DNA of 31,913 bases from DASUBN01 sp035691665 (GCA_035691665.1 DASSIS010000111.1:1-31913); one strand, 5' to 3'; counted from the first letter of the stretch, positions 1 through 10,300 are shown. Numbers and translations are program-made. Notes: generated by a model not told the origin, from the sequence alone.

Positions 1-868
1 TGCCGCTCACGAACACCCCGCCGTTGGAGCCGTTCGGTAGGCTGGTGTCGGCAGTGGGGTTGCAGGCATCCGACAGCACGTTGCCGTTGAACTCCAGGGT
101 CTCCGTGAGGTTGTTGACCCCGTTGGTGCTGTTGATGTCCGGGTCCCCTTCCCAGGTGATCACCGAGAACTTGCCGTCGATGCCCGTGCTCGGGATCTGG
201 AAGTTGTTGGGGGTCAGGGTGATGGAGGAACCGGCGAAGGCCTCGAAGCCGTCGAAGAAGTTGATGACCCGGGACTTCTCGGAGCTGTTGGAGTAGACCA
301 CCGCCAACGCCCAGCCGGCCAGCACCGTGGAGTTGGCGCAGTTGTCGGCAGCGGCGTCGTCCACCGAGAGGCCGCCGAAGCTGTAGGTGCCGTTGCCGGT
401 CACGAGGCTCGTGACATCCACGAAGCCGCTGAAGAAGTTATGGCCGCCGGTGGTGGAGGTGAAGGTCCGGCTGGCGGTGACGTTGGTGCCGTTGAAGGTG
501 ACGGCGCTGTCCACGGTGGCGCCGGAACCGGCGTAGTAGAGGTAGGCCGCGACGATGGTAGAGCCGGCGGGGATCCCTGAGAGCGGGCTTGAGCTGGTGC
601 CGGCGTCCACGGAGGTGCCGGTGTTGCCCGAGAGCAGGGTGCAGGCATTGCCCCCGGCGTAGGTGTTGTTGGGGGCAGCCCTAAGGGTGTTGCCGGTGGT
701 GACGTAGTTGATGTTGCCGGCGAAGCTCTTGAAGAGACTCACCGTGGTATCAGCCCGGGCCTCCCGGGGGCTTAAGCCCAAGAACAGAGCAGCGCATAGG
801 AGCCCCGCGGCCAGAGCCAGGCTGCGGCGTGCGAGGGCCTCGAAGCGGCGCGGGGGCAGGGGGCTCAT
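1..868 (-). CDS. Secreted surface protein, DUF11/DUF3344-like, C-terminus cut by window edge
   Basis: The frame is open from an ATG at 868 to the window edge (289 codons), so the C-terminus is missing. The N-terminus has a basic stretch followed by a hydrophobic core (LALAAGLLCAALFLGL) and an A-R-A site, which is a typical Sec signal peptide. The mature part is rich in Thr, Ser, Gly and Asn. It carries IPAGSTIVAAYLYYAGSG, SGFVDVTSLVTGNGTYSFGG and WALAVVYSNSSEKSRVINFFDGFE, a pattern I associate with DUF3344/DUF11-type extracellular beta-sandwich proteins. An AGAGG lies about 10 nt before the ATG. The gene diverges from the DUF11 cluster that starts at 1224 and probably belongs to the same surface system. 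The exact family is uncertain; export is well supported. Confidence 0.8.
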   Translation of the reverse strand, partial: MSPLPPRRFEALARRSLALAAGLLCAALFLGLSPREARADTTVSLFKSFAGNINYVTTGNTLRAAPNNTYAGGNACTLLSGNTGTSVDAGTSSSPLSGIPAGSTIVAAYLYYAGSGATVDSAVTFNGTNVTASRTFTSTTGGHNFFSGFVDVTSLVTGNGTYSFGGLSVDDAAADNCANSTVLAGWALAVVYSNSSEKSRVINFFDGFEAFAGSSITLTPNNFQIPSTGIDGKFSVITWEGDPDINSTNGVNNLTETLEFNGNVLSDACNPTADTSLPNGSNGGVFVSG

Positions 869-1062
869 GGGCTGCAAACCTCTTTATTCACAAGCACTTG
901 GCGGTAGTACACCGGATTTCCACCCGATTGACCCCACCCCGCACCTATGGGCGCTGCATAGCGTATCAGCACCTAAGCCCCGGAGAGCGTTTTGGATGCG
1001 GTTTAGACTCATTCCATTCGTACGCGAAGCGTTCATATTCATTCAAAACATAATGTTAGCAG

Positions 1063-1091
1063 ATTTTGTGTTAAATTATATGTTAAATCAA
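1063..1091 (-). promoter_or_regulatory. Candidate sigma70 promoter for the 1-868 gene
   Basis: On the minus strand TTGATT (1091-1086) is followed after exactly 17 bp by CAAAAT (1068-1063). Transcription would start near 1056, giving a leader of roughly 190 nt before the ATG at 868. Inferred from consensus match only; the AT-rich context makes chance matches likelier. Confidence 0.4.
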
Positions 1092-1104
1092 TACTGAAAT
1101 TTGC

Positions 1105-1134
1105 TTGACATATTATAGCCTTTCTTATGACAAT
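1105..1134 (+). promoter_or_regulatory. Candidate sigma70 promoter for the DUF11 cluster
   Basis: A perfect TTGACA (1105-1110) is followed after 18 bp by GACAAT (1129-1134), which matches four of six -10 positions. Transcription would begin near 1141, about 80 nt before the GTG start at 1224. Confidence 0.45.
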
Positions 1135-1223
1135 AATGCCGTAAGAAGCAATTAGCAAGACCCGGTTCACGGCACACACCATCCGACCCCGCTAACGTGT
1201 GCCCCCGGGATGGGAGCTGAAGA

Positions 1224-2189
1224 GTGAGGAGACTCGTAAGCGTTCTGCTGACGGCGCTCGTCGCGTATGCCCAAGGGGCAGGCGCGGCTACGGACGCGCC
1301 TGCCGGTTCGGTGATCACCAACACCGCCTCGGTGCAGTACCTGGTCGCCACCACGGCCCAGACCCAGAGCACCTTCGCGAACATCACGGTCCAGCAGCTC
1401 GTCAACGTCACGGTCACCTGGCAGAACAGCGCCGACGTGAGCGTGACCCCCGGTGCCAGCAACCAGGCGCTGCTCTTCAAGGTGACCAACACCGGCAACG
1501 GTCAGGACAGCTTCAAGCTCACGGACGTAGTCGTGACCCCGAGCGGCTCCTCCTTCAATCCCGCGTCTTGCCTGATCTATTTCGACACCGCCGGCACAGG
1601 CGCCTACGCCGCCGGCGACGTGCTCTACACCGCCGGCAGCAACGACCCGAGGCTACCCCAGAACGGTTCGGTGAACATGCTCATCGTCTGCAACATCCCG
1701 AGCGGTGCCGCGGACGCGAGCCTGGGGGAGATGCAGCTCACTGCCACCTCCAAGACCGCGAGCGGCACCTTCGGTACCGTGAACGCCGGTGGCGGCGTGG
1801 GCGGTGTGGACGCGGTGGTGGGCCAGACCGGCGGCACCGCCAACGCCACCGGCATCTACCAGGTGCACCAGATCGCGCTCGCCTACACCAAGAGCGCCAC
1901 GGTGAGCGCGCCCGGCGGCGGCAGCCAGCCCATCTCCGGCGCCACCATCACCTACACCCTGACCGTGACCCCGAGCGGCAGCGCCACGGCGAACAGCCTG
2001 GTGGTCACGGATCCCGTGCCCACCCATACCACCTTCGTGCCGAACAGCCTCACCCTGAACGGCAGCGCCGTGGCTCCGGCCACGGGCGACTACAACGTCA
2101 CCACCCCCGGGGCGGTGACGGTGAAGCTGGGCAACCTGGCGGGCACCGCCAGCGCCCAGGTGATCAAGTTCCAGGTCCAGATCAACTGA
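1224..2189 (+). CDS. Exported DUF11-repeat protein (321 aa)
   Basis: The start is a GTG with GGGAG 7 nt upstream. Residues 1-21 form a Sec signal peptide (RRLVSVLLTALVAYAQGAGA). The mature N-terminus carries PAGSVITNTASVQY, the variant in this protein of a motif shared with two later genes. The middle is a Thr/Ser/Gly/Asn-rich beta region. Residues about 225-321 form a DUF11-type module: YTLTVTPSGSATANSLVVTDPVPTHT, then FVPNSLTLNG, ending in KFQVQIN. DUF11 modules are Ig-like folds of extracellular adhesins, surface layers and sheaths. The gene leads a plus-strand cluster and is 16 nt from the next gene, so the two are probably co-transcribed. No catalytic motif is seen; a structural surface role is inferred. 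Confidence 0.85.
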   Translation: MRRLVSVLLTALVAYAQGAGAATDAPAGSVITNTASVQYLVATTAQTQSTFANITVQQLVNVTVTWQNSADVSVTPGASNQALLFKVTNTGNGQDSFKLTDVVVTPSGSSFNPASCLIYFDTAGTGAYAAGDVLYTAGSNDPRLPQNGSVNMLIVCNIPSGAADASLGEMQLTATSKTASGTFGTVNAGGGVGGVDAVVGQTGGTANATGIYQVHQIALAYTKSATVSAPGGGSQPISGATITYTLTVTPSGSATANSLVVTDPVPTHTTFVPNSLTLNGSAVAPATGDYNVTTPGAVTVKLGNLAGTASAQVIKFQVQIN

Positions 2190-2205
2190 AGCAGAGGTAA
2201 AGGAA

Positions 2206-2697
2206 ATGAAATCCATCCGCATGTCCATCGTCATCGCCCTTCTGTCGGGTTGGGCGTTCGCAGCCATGGCCGCCGAGCCTGGCCACATCAAGCTCCAGAC
2301 CCTCGGGTTCCAGGAGAAAGTGACCGCCCAGAAAGACGGCAGCAACAAGACCGAGATCGTGCCGGTCGGCCGCGTGCTGCCTGGCACCGAGGTCATCTGG
2401 AACGTCAACTACGAGATCATCGGCAAGCAGCCGGTGACCGACGCGGTGATCACCGATCCGGTGCCGGCCCACATGGTCTACGTCCCGGGTTCCGCTTCGG
2501 GCGAGAACGCCGAGATCACTTTCTCCGTGGACGGGGGCAAGAGCTTCGACCTCCCCGAGAAGCTGCAGGTGCAGGGTGCCGACGGCAAGCTGCGCGACGC
2601 GCTGCCCAAGGACTACACCACGGTCCGCTGGGTCATCAAGGGCACGCTGAAGCCGGGCGCCAAGGGCACGGTGACTTTCCACGCCACGCTGCAGTAA
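2206..2697 (+). CDS. Small exported DUF11-like protein (163 aa)
   Basis: An ATG follows a purine-rich AGAGGTAAAGGA site, and the upstream stop is only 16 nt away, so translation is probably linked to the 1224 gene. Residues 1-23 are a signal peptide (MSIVIALLSGWAFAAMAA). The mature part is essentially one DUF11-type domain: VLPGTEVIWNVNYEIIGKQP, then VITDPVPAHMVYVPGSASG, ending GTVTFHATLQ. Unlike its neighbours it lacks the ISN-type N-terminal motif and has few Thr/Ser repeats. It contains charged stretches such as DLPEKLQVQGADGKLRDALP. A small accessory subunit or periplasmic partner of the larger DUF11 proteins is possible; this is inference from context. Confidence 0.83.
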   Translation: MKSIRMSIVIALLSGWAFAAMAAEPGHIKLQTLGFQEKVTAQKDGSNKTEIVPVGRVLPGTEVIWNVNYEIIGKQPVTDAVITDPVPAHMVYVPGSASGENAEITFSVDGGKSFDLPEKLQVQGADGKLRDALPKDYTTVRWVIKGTLKPGAKGTVTFHATLQ

Positions 2698-2989
2698 GCG
2701 CAGCCGTTCCCACGAGCGCGAGATTTCGAAGGGAGACCACGCGCTGCGCGATCCCGGTAGGGACCGCAAACCCAGGCCCAGGACGGGCGAACGAAACCGA
2801 TCACAAGTCGTGCTTGTGGTCGCGAGTGAGTGCGAGCGAAGACCTGTAGTTATGTAAAACGGACATGGGCTGTCGGCAGGGAGCCGAAGCCATGTGAAGA
2901 GAAAGGCCAGCCAAGGAGGCGTTTGTGGGTCCGGGTGGCCGCCGGACCGAATGTGCAACCCAAAGAACCCTCGTAAGGAGGAAATTGTC
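2698..2989 (+). promoter_or_regulatory. Structured, non-coding leader before the third DUF11 gene
   Basis: The 292 nt hold no convincing gene but several inverted repeats. These are 2746-2765 (8-bp arms, one mismatch), 2799-2821 (9-bp arms with one wobble, loop TCGTG), 2863-2895 (ACATGG, bulged G, CT, bulged G, TCGGC, loop AGGGA, then a matching arm ending CCATGT) and 2928-2948 (GGTCCGG with CCGGACC). No T-run follows any of them, so they do not look like ordinary terminators. Possible roles are mRNA stabilisation, processing or an RNA switch. I could not match a known riboswitch. Confidence 0.45.
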
Positions 2990-4195
2990 ATGAAACTCGT
3001 TAATACAGTGAGACTCACCGGCGCCTTAGTGGCCGGCGTGGTCCTGTCGCTGTTCGCCGGTACCGCTTCCGCGGCTCCGGTGGGCACGCCCTCAGGCACC
3101 ACGATCAGCAACCTGGCGACCGTCGGGTACTCCGTCAACGGCGTCAGCCAAGCGTCCATCGGTAGCTCGGCCGCGGGCAACACCTCGGGTGCCGGCACGG
3201 CGACCACCTTCGTGGTGGACACCATGCTGAGCCTGGTGGTGACCACCGTCGACTCCTCGGAAGTGCTGGTGGCCGCCGGCCAGACAGGAGCCGTATTGGT
3301 GTACCAAGTCACCAACAACGGCAATACGACCCAGGGTGTCAACTTCAGCACGGTGCAGGAACCGAGCGTCACCACCGCGGATCCGTTCAACGCCGCGATC
3401 AAGGATGACTTCGATCCCACCACCCCCACGGTGTGGGTGTCGAGCAGCAACGTCAACACCTACAACTCGGTGGCTGACACCTCGCACTCGCTGTTCTCGC
3501 TGGCCTCCGGCAGCTCGAACTACGTGTTCATCGTGTCGACGATCCCCGCCGGCCAGGTGAACGGCGATGCCGCCGTGGAAGCCCTGGTTGCCACGGTAGC
3601 CGCCACGGGTGGCAGCTATTCAGCCGGTGCCGGTGCCAGCATCACCACCGACAATAAGGCGACCGCCTGGACGCCCGGTGCCGTGCAGACGATCTTCAAC
3701 GACACGGCAGGTCTGACCGGTGACGGCGATGCCGCCAATGACGGCAAGGCTTCGAGCCGCGACGTCTACCTCGTGAAGACGGCTGCGCTGACCATCACCA
3801 AGGGCACGCCCGTGATCCTGAGCGATCCCAGCGGCGATGCGACCAAGCACGCCATCCCGGGTGCGGTCATGCAGTACACCGTGACGATCGCCAACGCAGC
3901 CACGGCGAAGCTGAACGCCAGCAGCATCACGCTGACGGACGCGCTCCCCAACAATACCAGCTGGGGCACCTCGGGTACCGGCACCATGACGGTCACCACG
4001 CCGGGCGTGAACAGCGGCAACCCGCTGAGCTGCCCGGACGGCAGCGTGACGAGCGGCTCGGTCACGGGCGGTACGCCGTACACGGCGGACAGCTGCGACT
4101 TCAACAAGACCACCGCGAACACCATCACGGTGTCCGGTATCACGTTGAAGCCCGGTGACACGACCACCATCGTCTATACGGTGACCATCAACTGA
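2990..4195 (+). CDS. Exported DUF11-repeat protein (401 aa)
   Basis: I place the start at the ATG at 2990, because an AAGGAGG box sits 8 nt upstream and a clean signal peptide begins there (MKLVNTVRLTGALVAGVVLS, ending ASA-AP). An in-frame ATG at 2894 would add a non-signal N-terminus. The mature N-terminus reads GTPSGTTISNLATVGYSVNG, the clearest copy of the shared motif. The rest is Thr/Ser/Asn/Gly-rich. A first DUF11-like unit lies around residues 75-200 (VLVYQVTNNGNTTQGV). A second lies around 295-401 (MQYTVTIANAATAKLNASS, LTDALPNNTSW) and ends TIVYTVTIN. The strong ribosome site and the structured leader suggest high expression, as for a major structural subunit; that role is inference. 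Confidence 0.87.
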   Translation: MKLVNTVRLTGALVAGVVLSLFAGTASAAPVGTPSGTTISNLATVGYSVNGVSQASIGSSAAGNTSGAGTATTFVVDTMLSLVVTTVDSSEVLVAAGQTGAVLVYQVTNNGNTTQGVNFSTVQEPSVTTADPFNAAIKDDFDPTTPTVWVSSSNVNTYNSVADTSHSLFSLASGSSNYVFIVSTIPAGQVNGDAAVEALVATVAATGGSYSAGAGASITTDNKATAWTPGAVQTIFNDTAGLTGDGDAANDGKASSRDVYLVKTAALTITKGTPVILSDPSGDATKHAIPGAVMQYTVTIANAATAKLNASSITLTDALPNNTSWGTSGTGTMTVTTPGVNSGNPLSCPDGSVTSGSVTGGTPYTADSCDFNKTTANTITVSGITLKPGDTTTIVYTVTIN

Positions 4196-4259
4196 CCGCC
4201 AGGCGGCCAGTTGAGTTGATCAAGTGTCAAAGATCCTGACCAGGGTTTCGGTTGCGCAC

Positions 4260-4290
4260 GCGCGCCCGGGTGAACAACCCGGGCGCGCTC
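4260..4290 (+). terminator. Strong hairpin between DUF11 gene and giant gene, possible attenuator
   Basis: GCGCGCCCGGGT (4260-4271) pairs perfectly with ACCCGGGCGCGC (4277-4288) around a GAACA loop and is followed by TCTTG. The T-tract is poor, so partial termination or mRNA protection is more likely than a full stop. A weaker hairpin (4189-4213) overlaps the preceding stop codon. The position would let small subunits be made in excess over the giant anchor. Confidence 0.5.
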
Positions 4291-4323
4291 TTGCGCGTCT
4301 GTGGCCCTGCAGAAGGAGTGAAC

Positions 4324-4365
4324 ATGCTGCGTGTGTGGACAAGACGCGGCCGGAAGAAGTGTTGA
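4324..4365 (+). CDS. Possible 13-codon leader peptide overlapping the giant gene's start
   Basis: The best ribosome-binding site in this stretch (AGAAGGAG, 4311-4318) lies 5 nt before an ATG at 4324. That ATG opens a frame of only 13 codons (MLRVWTRRGRKKC) before TGA at 4363-4365. Its end overlaps candidate GTG (4359) and TTG (4362) starts of the giant frame. This fits termination-reinitiation coupling, or a frameshift that separates the true N-terminus from the gene. Confidence 0.35.
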   Translation: MLRVWTRRGRKKC

Positions 4366-7300
4366 CTTCGCCGGCCCGCCTTGCCAAAGCCCCCCGCCGT
4401 GTCGGCGGAATCACGGGAGGCTTTAGCAAGGCGTGGGCGCTAGCCCTGGCTCTTGGCTTGACGCACATGGGGACGGCGGCGGCAGGGACGACGCCGCCGG
4501 GCACTGTGATCTCGAACACGGCTTCGCTTGCCTACCAGGCTCCGGGCGGCGGCACGCAGACGCAGCAGACCAACATGGTGAACATCACCACGGTCGCCGC
4601 GAACCGCACGCCGTCCTCCGTGATCTTCCTCGACTATGCACCGGGTTCGCCCGACGCCAGCAGCCTTTTGGCCGGTCCGACCCAGTGCAGCACCAACGGC
4701 GGGAGCACCTTCAACCCGCTACCGAACCCCGGTAGCCTTAACGTGTCCAACCCGCTGGCGCTGGCCCCGACCTCGATGTACAACGCAGGCGATCCGCTCT
4801 TCATAGAGCTGACCGACCACGACCAGAACATCGACCCGTCGGTCCGCGACACCGTGCTGGTGACGGTGTCGGTGCCTTCGTTGCATGAATCGGTGGTGCT
4901 GAAGCTCACCGAGACCGGGGTCAACACGGGCGTGTTCGTGGGCTACGTGCCCACCGGCGCCTCGAACGTGGGCGGCTGCAGTCTGCAGGTGGGCCCCAAT
5001 ACCACGGTTGACGTGAACTACGTCGACATCTCGGATGCAAGCGATAAGTCCTCGGCGACGGCGCTGGTGGACCCCTTCGACGTGGTGTTCGATTCCACCA
5101 GCGGCAAGCGCCTGGACGGCGCCAAGCTGACGTTGGTGGATGCCAACACCGGGAAACCGGTGCCGGTGCTGGGCAAGGATGGTGTCAGCACCTATCCCTC
5201 GACGGTGACGAGTGGTACCACGGTGACCGACTCGGCCGGCGAGAAGTACGACGTGCCCGCGGGCGGCTTCCTGTTCCCGGTGGTGAAGCCGGGCAACTAC
5301 CGCGTGCAGGTCGAGCCGCCGCAAGGCTATCACGCCCCCTCGGTGGTGAGCGCCAAGACCCTCGAGGCCCTCTCGGGCGCGCCTTACATCCTGCCGTCCG
5401 CTTCCTACGGTGGCGCGGTGGACCAGAAAGCCAAGGGGATCCTGCAGCTGGACGTGCCGTTGGATCCGATCTCGACCAAGCTCTTGCTGCAGAAGACCGC
5501 CTCCACGGTCACGGCTTCCGTCGGCGACATCATCCAGTACAGCCTGACGCTGCAGAACGTTAGCACCACGCTGGCAGCGGAGGGCGTGCAGGTGGTGGAC
5601 GTGCTGCCACAGGGACTGCGTTACGTGAAGGGTTCCGCACGGCTCGCCAACGGCGCGACGGCTGCCGTGAGCATCAGCCCCACGGGCCAGCAGCTGACCA
5701 TCAGTGCGGGCTCGGTGCCGGCCAAGGGCACTCAGACGGTGGAGTACGCGGTGGAGATCACCGCCGCCACCCCGCTGACCACGGTCATCAACACCGCCCA
5801 GGCCTTCGAAGACGGTGTGGCGGTGTCGAATCAGGCCACGGCCGGCGTGGAAGTGCAGAGCGAGTTCCTGCAGAACGTGAACACCCTCGTCGGCCGTGTG
5901 GTGGTGGGCTGCGACTCCCAGGGCACCCAGGGCGTGGAGAAAGCCCGCGTGGTGATGGAAGACGGCAGCTACGCGATCACCGACAAGCATGGCGACTACC
6001 ATTTCCAGGCCATCACGAACGGCACCCACGTGGTGCAGCTCGACCTCCCCAGCCTGCCCAAGGGCTATGAGCCCATGAGCTGCGAGCAGAACACCCGTTG
6101 GGCCGGCCGCGACTATTCCCAATTCGTGGAAGTGCACGGCGGCGCCCTATGGCGCGCTGACTTCCACGTACGCCCCATCCCGGGCGCGCAGGGCGACCTC
6201 AGCCTGCAGCTGACCCAGGCCCCGGCGGTCGATCACGTGCACAACACCGTGCAGCTCACGGTCTCCGACGTGCCGGTGACCAATCTCTCCACCACCGTGA
6301 TGCTGCCCGCCGGCATGACCTACCTCGTGGGTACCGCCCGCCTCGACGGCCAGAAGATCGACGACCCGCAGGACGCTGGCCAGGAGATGCTGATCTTCCG
6401 CACCGGCGCCCATGAGGCGGGCTGGAAGGGCGTGCTCGAGTTCGACACCGTGCTGCCGGCGGTGCAGGGCGCCGCGCCGCCCGCGGCCGCGCACCAGACC
6501 AAGTCCTTCACCATCCAGGGCTTCCCCTCCGGCAAGATCGAGATGAGCGCCCACGACCAGGAGGTGATGCAGCGGATCGCCGGCCTGATCAAGGGCGCCC
6601 AGAACATCAGCATGACCTTCGTCGGCTACACCGACGACCAGCCGCTGACCGCCGGCTCCAAGTACGCCAACAACATGGAACTCTCCATCGCCCGCGCCCA
6701 GGCGGTGGCCGACTACCTGCAGGCACACATCGACGTGGACGGGGCCCAGGTGTTCATCTCCGGTCGCGGCAGCAACGACGCCGTGGCTTCCAACGCCACC
6801 GAAGCGGGCCGCACCCAGAACCGCCGCACCCAGATCGACGTGGTGTACGACGAGAAGGGCACTTCCGCCGAGCCCACCGCGGTCAACAACACCGTGTTCC
6901 AGACCCGCGCGCTAGCGAGCTTCGACGCGCCGAGCGCCAAGGGCCAGCACACCGCGCCGGCCGCCGTGGTGCTGCACGCCGTGCCGGGCGCGAAGCAGGA
7001 GGAGCAGGAGTTCACGCTGCAGGATTTCGCCTCCGGCAGCACCGAGTTGAGCGCCCACGACCAGGACGTGATGCAGCAGGTGGCGGCACTCCTGCAGGGT
7101 GCTTCCAACGTCAGCCTCACCTTCGTGGGTTACACCGACGACACCCGCGTGGCGGCCGGTTCCAAGTACGCCAACAACATGGAGCTCTCCATCGCTCGCG
7201 CCAAGACCGCGGCCGACTACGTCACCGGCCATCTGCCGGTGGACGGGGCCCAGGTGTTCATCGTTGGCCGCGGCAACGACGCCAACGCCGACGGTGGCGA

Positions 7301-10300
7301 CGGCGATGTGTCCCAGAACCGCCGCATCGTGATCAAGGTGCAGTACACCGCTGTGGGCACAGCCGCGGCCGATGCCGGCGGCCAGTCCCCGGTGCAGCAC
7401 GCCGCCATCAAGGGCCTGTCGCCCGCCGACATGCCGGATGCGAAGCAGCAGGACGCGGCGGATGCCGCCGCCATGGCTGACACGGACGCGAACGACGACG
7501 AGAGCAAGCTGGCCGATCAATACGAACTGGATCCGAAGTGGCTCGAGACCCAGGCCGACGGCAAACCGCAGTTCGTATGGCCGACGGAGAGCTTCCTGCC
7601 CGCCATCCCCGCCATCCACGTGGCGGTGGAGCACGCCCCGGGCCAGAAGGCGGTGCTGTACGTGAATGGCCAGCCGGTCTCGACACGGGCCTTCCTGTCG
7701 GTGAGCAAGAACCGCTTGGGCACCGCTGCTGTGAGCCAGTGGCTGGGCGTGCCGCTCACCGAAGGCGACAACGACCTCACGGCCGAGATCACCCAGGACG
7801 GCAAGATCGTGGAGCGCGTCGAGCGCCATGTCCATTACTCCGGCGTGCCGGTGCGCGCTGAGTTCCTGGCCGATCAGTCCAAGCTGCTGGCGGACGGCCG
7901 CGCTAAGCCGGTGTTCGCCGTGCGCTTCTTCGACCGCTGGGGCTACCCGGCCCGCCGCGGCCTGATTGGCAAGTACCAGGTCGATGCGCCGTTCGTGGCC
8001 TACCAGAGCGTGCAGCAGCTGCAGCAGGACCAGGTCAGCGCCCTCAGCCCGCGCGAGCCGACCTACACCATCGGCGAAGGCGGCGTCGCCTATATCCACC
8101 TGATGCCCACCACCACCACGGGCGAAGTGACCGTGACGGTGCCCATGGTGAACGACACCTTGCAACAGCTGCGCGGCTGGATGCGCCCGGCGGCCCGCGA
8201 CTGGATCCTGGTGGGCGTGGCGAGCGGCACGGCCGCCTTCGACAAGATCAAGAACAACATGCAGTCGGTGCAGGGCGACGACCCGAACAGCGACATCTAC
8301 CAGGATGGGCGCGTGGCGTTCTACGCCAAGGGCACCATCCAGGGCGACTTCCTGCTGACCGCTTCCTATGACTCCGCCAAGGCGGGCGGCGTGGGCGCCA
8401 ATGGCCTGCAGCAGGCGGTGAACCCGAACACCTACTTCATGCTCTACGGCGATGCGGCGCAGCAGGGCTTCGACGCCCAGAGCGCCAGCAAGCTGTACGT
8501 GAAGATCGAGCGTAACCAGTTCTACGCCCTGTTCGGCGACTACAACACCGGCCTCACGGTGACCGAGCTCTCGGCCTACGACCGCATGTTCAACGGCGTG
8601 AAGAGCGCCTACCAGGGCGACAACTTCGGCTATACGGCCTTCGCCGCTCAGAACAACCAGGCCTACGTGAAGGACGAGATCCAGGGTAACGGCACCTCGG
8701 GCCTCTACCACCTGTCGCACCAGCAGCTCCTGATCAACTCCGAGCGTGTGGTGCTGGAGACCCGCGACCGCTACACCAACGCGGTGCTCTCGACCCAGAG
8801 CCTGACGCCGTTCGTGGACTACACCCTCGACTACTTCGGCGGCACGATCTTCTTCAAGGATCCGGTGGCCGCGCGCGACTCTAACTTCAACCCGATCTAC
8901 ATCGTGGTGCAGTACGAGGTCTCCACCGGCGCCTCCAACGCCATCAGCGCCGGTGGCCGGGCTTCCATCAAGTCCGCCGACGGCAAGGTGGAGCTCGGCG
9001 CCACCGTGGTGAACGAGGGCACCGGCGATGGCAACAACCGTCTCACCGGCACCGACCTGCGCGTGCAGGTAACCCCGAGCACCACCCTGAAGGCCGAGGT
9101 GGCCCACACCGCCAACGGCCCGAACGGCGCCAGCAGCACCTTGAGCAACGTCAACGGCGTAAGCGTGACCACCGGCAGCAGCAACACCAGCAACGCCAGT
9201 GGCAACGCCTACAGCGTGGACCTCAAGACCCAGAGCCTGACCCTGGAGAATGACGTCTACGTTAAGGACGAGGACCCGACCTTCGGTCTCGGTCAGCAGA
9301 GCCTGGGTGACGCCGGCATGCGCCGCTTGGGTGACGACACCCGCTACCACCTTGACCAGAACTGGAGCCTCTTGGGTCAGGTACAGCGCCAGCAGTCCAT
9401 CGCCCAGGACTCGACCAGCGACGTGGCCAACGGCGGCGTGCAGTACAAGTTCGACAGCGGCAGCACCTTGGGCGCCGGCTTGCAGCACGCCCAGGAAAGC
9501 TATCCCAATGCCACCCCGACGGTGTTCGGCGGCACGGCCCAGGGTGACTACAGCTCCAACCAGGCCTACGTGAACGGCACCTACGGGCTCACATCTAAGG
9601 TGGTGCTGCGGGGCAGTGCGACGCGGACCCTGGGCGGCGAAGCCGCGGACCCGCAGTATCCCAACCTGTACGCCGCGGGTGTCGACTACAAGCTCACCGA
9701 CAAGACCGCGTTGTTCGTGAACGAGCAGTCCACCAGCGGCAGCCTGCAGTCCGACCGCACCACCGAGTTCGGCGTGAAGACCCAGCCCTGGGACCAGGCC
9801 CAGGTGAGCAGCTCCGTGTCCCAGGAGCAGACCGAGTACGGCCCGCGCCTGTTCTCCACCGTGGGGCTCACCCAGGGCTGGCAGGTGAGCAAGGAGCTGA
9901 ACCTGGAGGCGGGTTACAACCGCGTGGCCTCCATGCACCAGCCGAACACGCCGGTCACCACCGCCCAGACTGCCACCGCGCCGGCCACGGGTGCCTACAC
10001 CTCCGACTTCAACTCGATGTTCCTGGGCGCGAGCTACCATGAGGCCAACTGGGCCATGAACGGCCGCGCCGAGCTGCTCAACTCGGATCAGGAGACGACT
10101 CGCAACCTGTTCACCGGCTTCTATCGCACGCTCGGTGTCGGTGTGGCCTTCAGTGCCAGCCTGCAGGGCTTCCACAGCGATTACGCCATCGGCGGCGTGT
10201 CCGACACCGCGGACGGGCGCCTGGGTTTCGCCTACCGTCCCGACGAGAGCCGGTGGTCCTGGCTCGAGCAGCTCGACCTCGTGTATGCGAGCCAGGAAGG

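Larger units (their letters stand above)
869..1223. promoter_or_regulatory. AT-rich divergent intergenic region
   Basis: This 355-bp gap separates two divergent secreted-protein genes. The part from about 1040 to 1150 is markedly AT-rich in an otherwise GC-rich window and holds promoter-like elements for both strands, listed separately. I see no convincing coding frame in it. Confidence 0.6.

Noticed and set aside
1199..2200. Alternative frame in the first DUF11 gene
   Set aside because: The Arg/His-rich translation has no signal peptide; the GTG 1224 frame has a ribosome site, signal peptide and DUF11 motifs.
2755..2800. Possible c-di-GMP (GEMM-I) riboswitch
   Set aside because: A GCAAACCC segment resembles part of the GEMM core, but the paired GACGCAAAGC half and tetraloop-receptor arrangement are not there.
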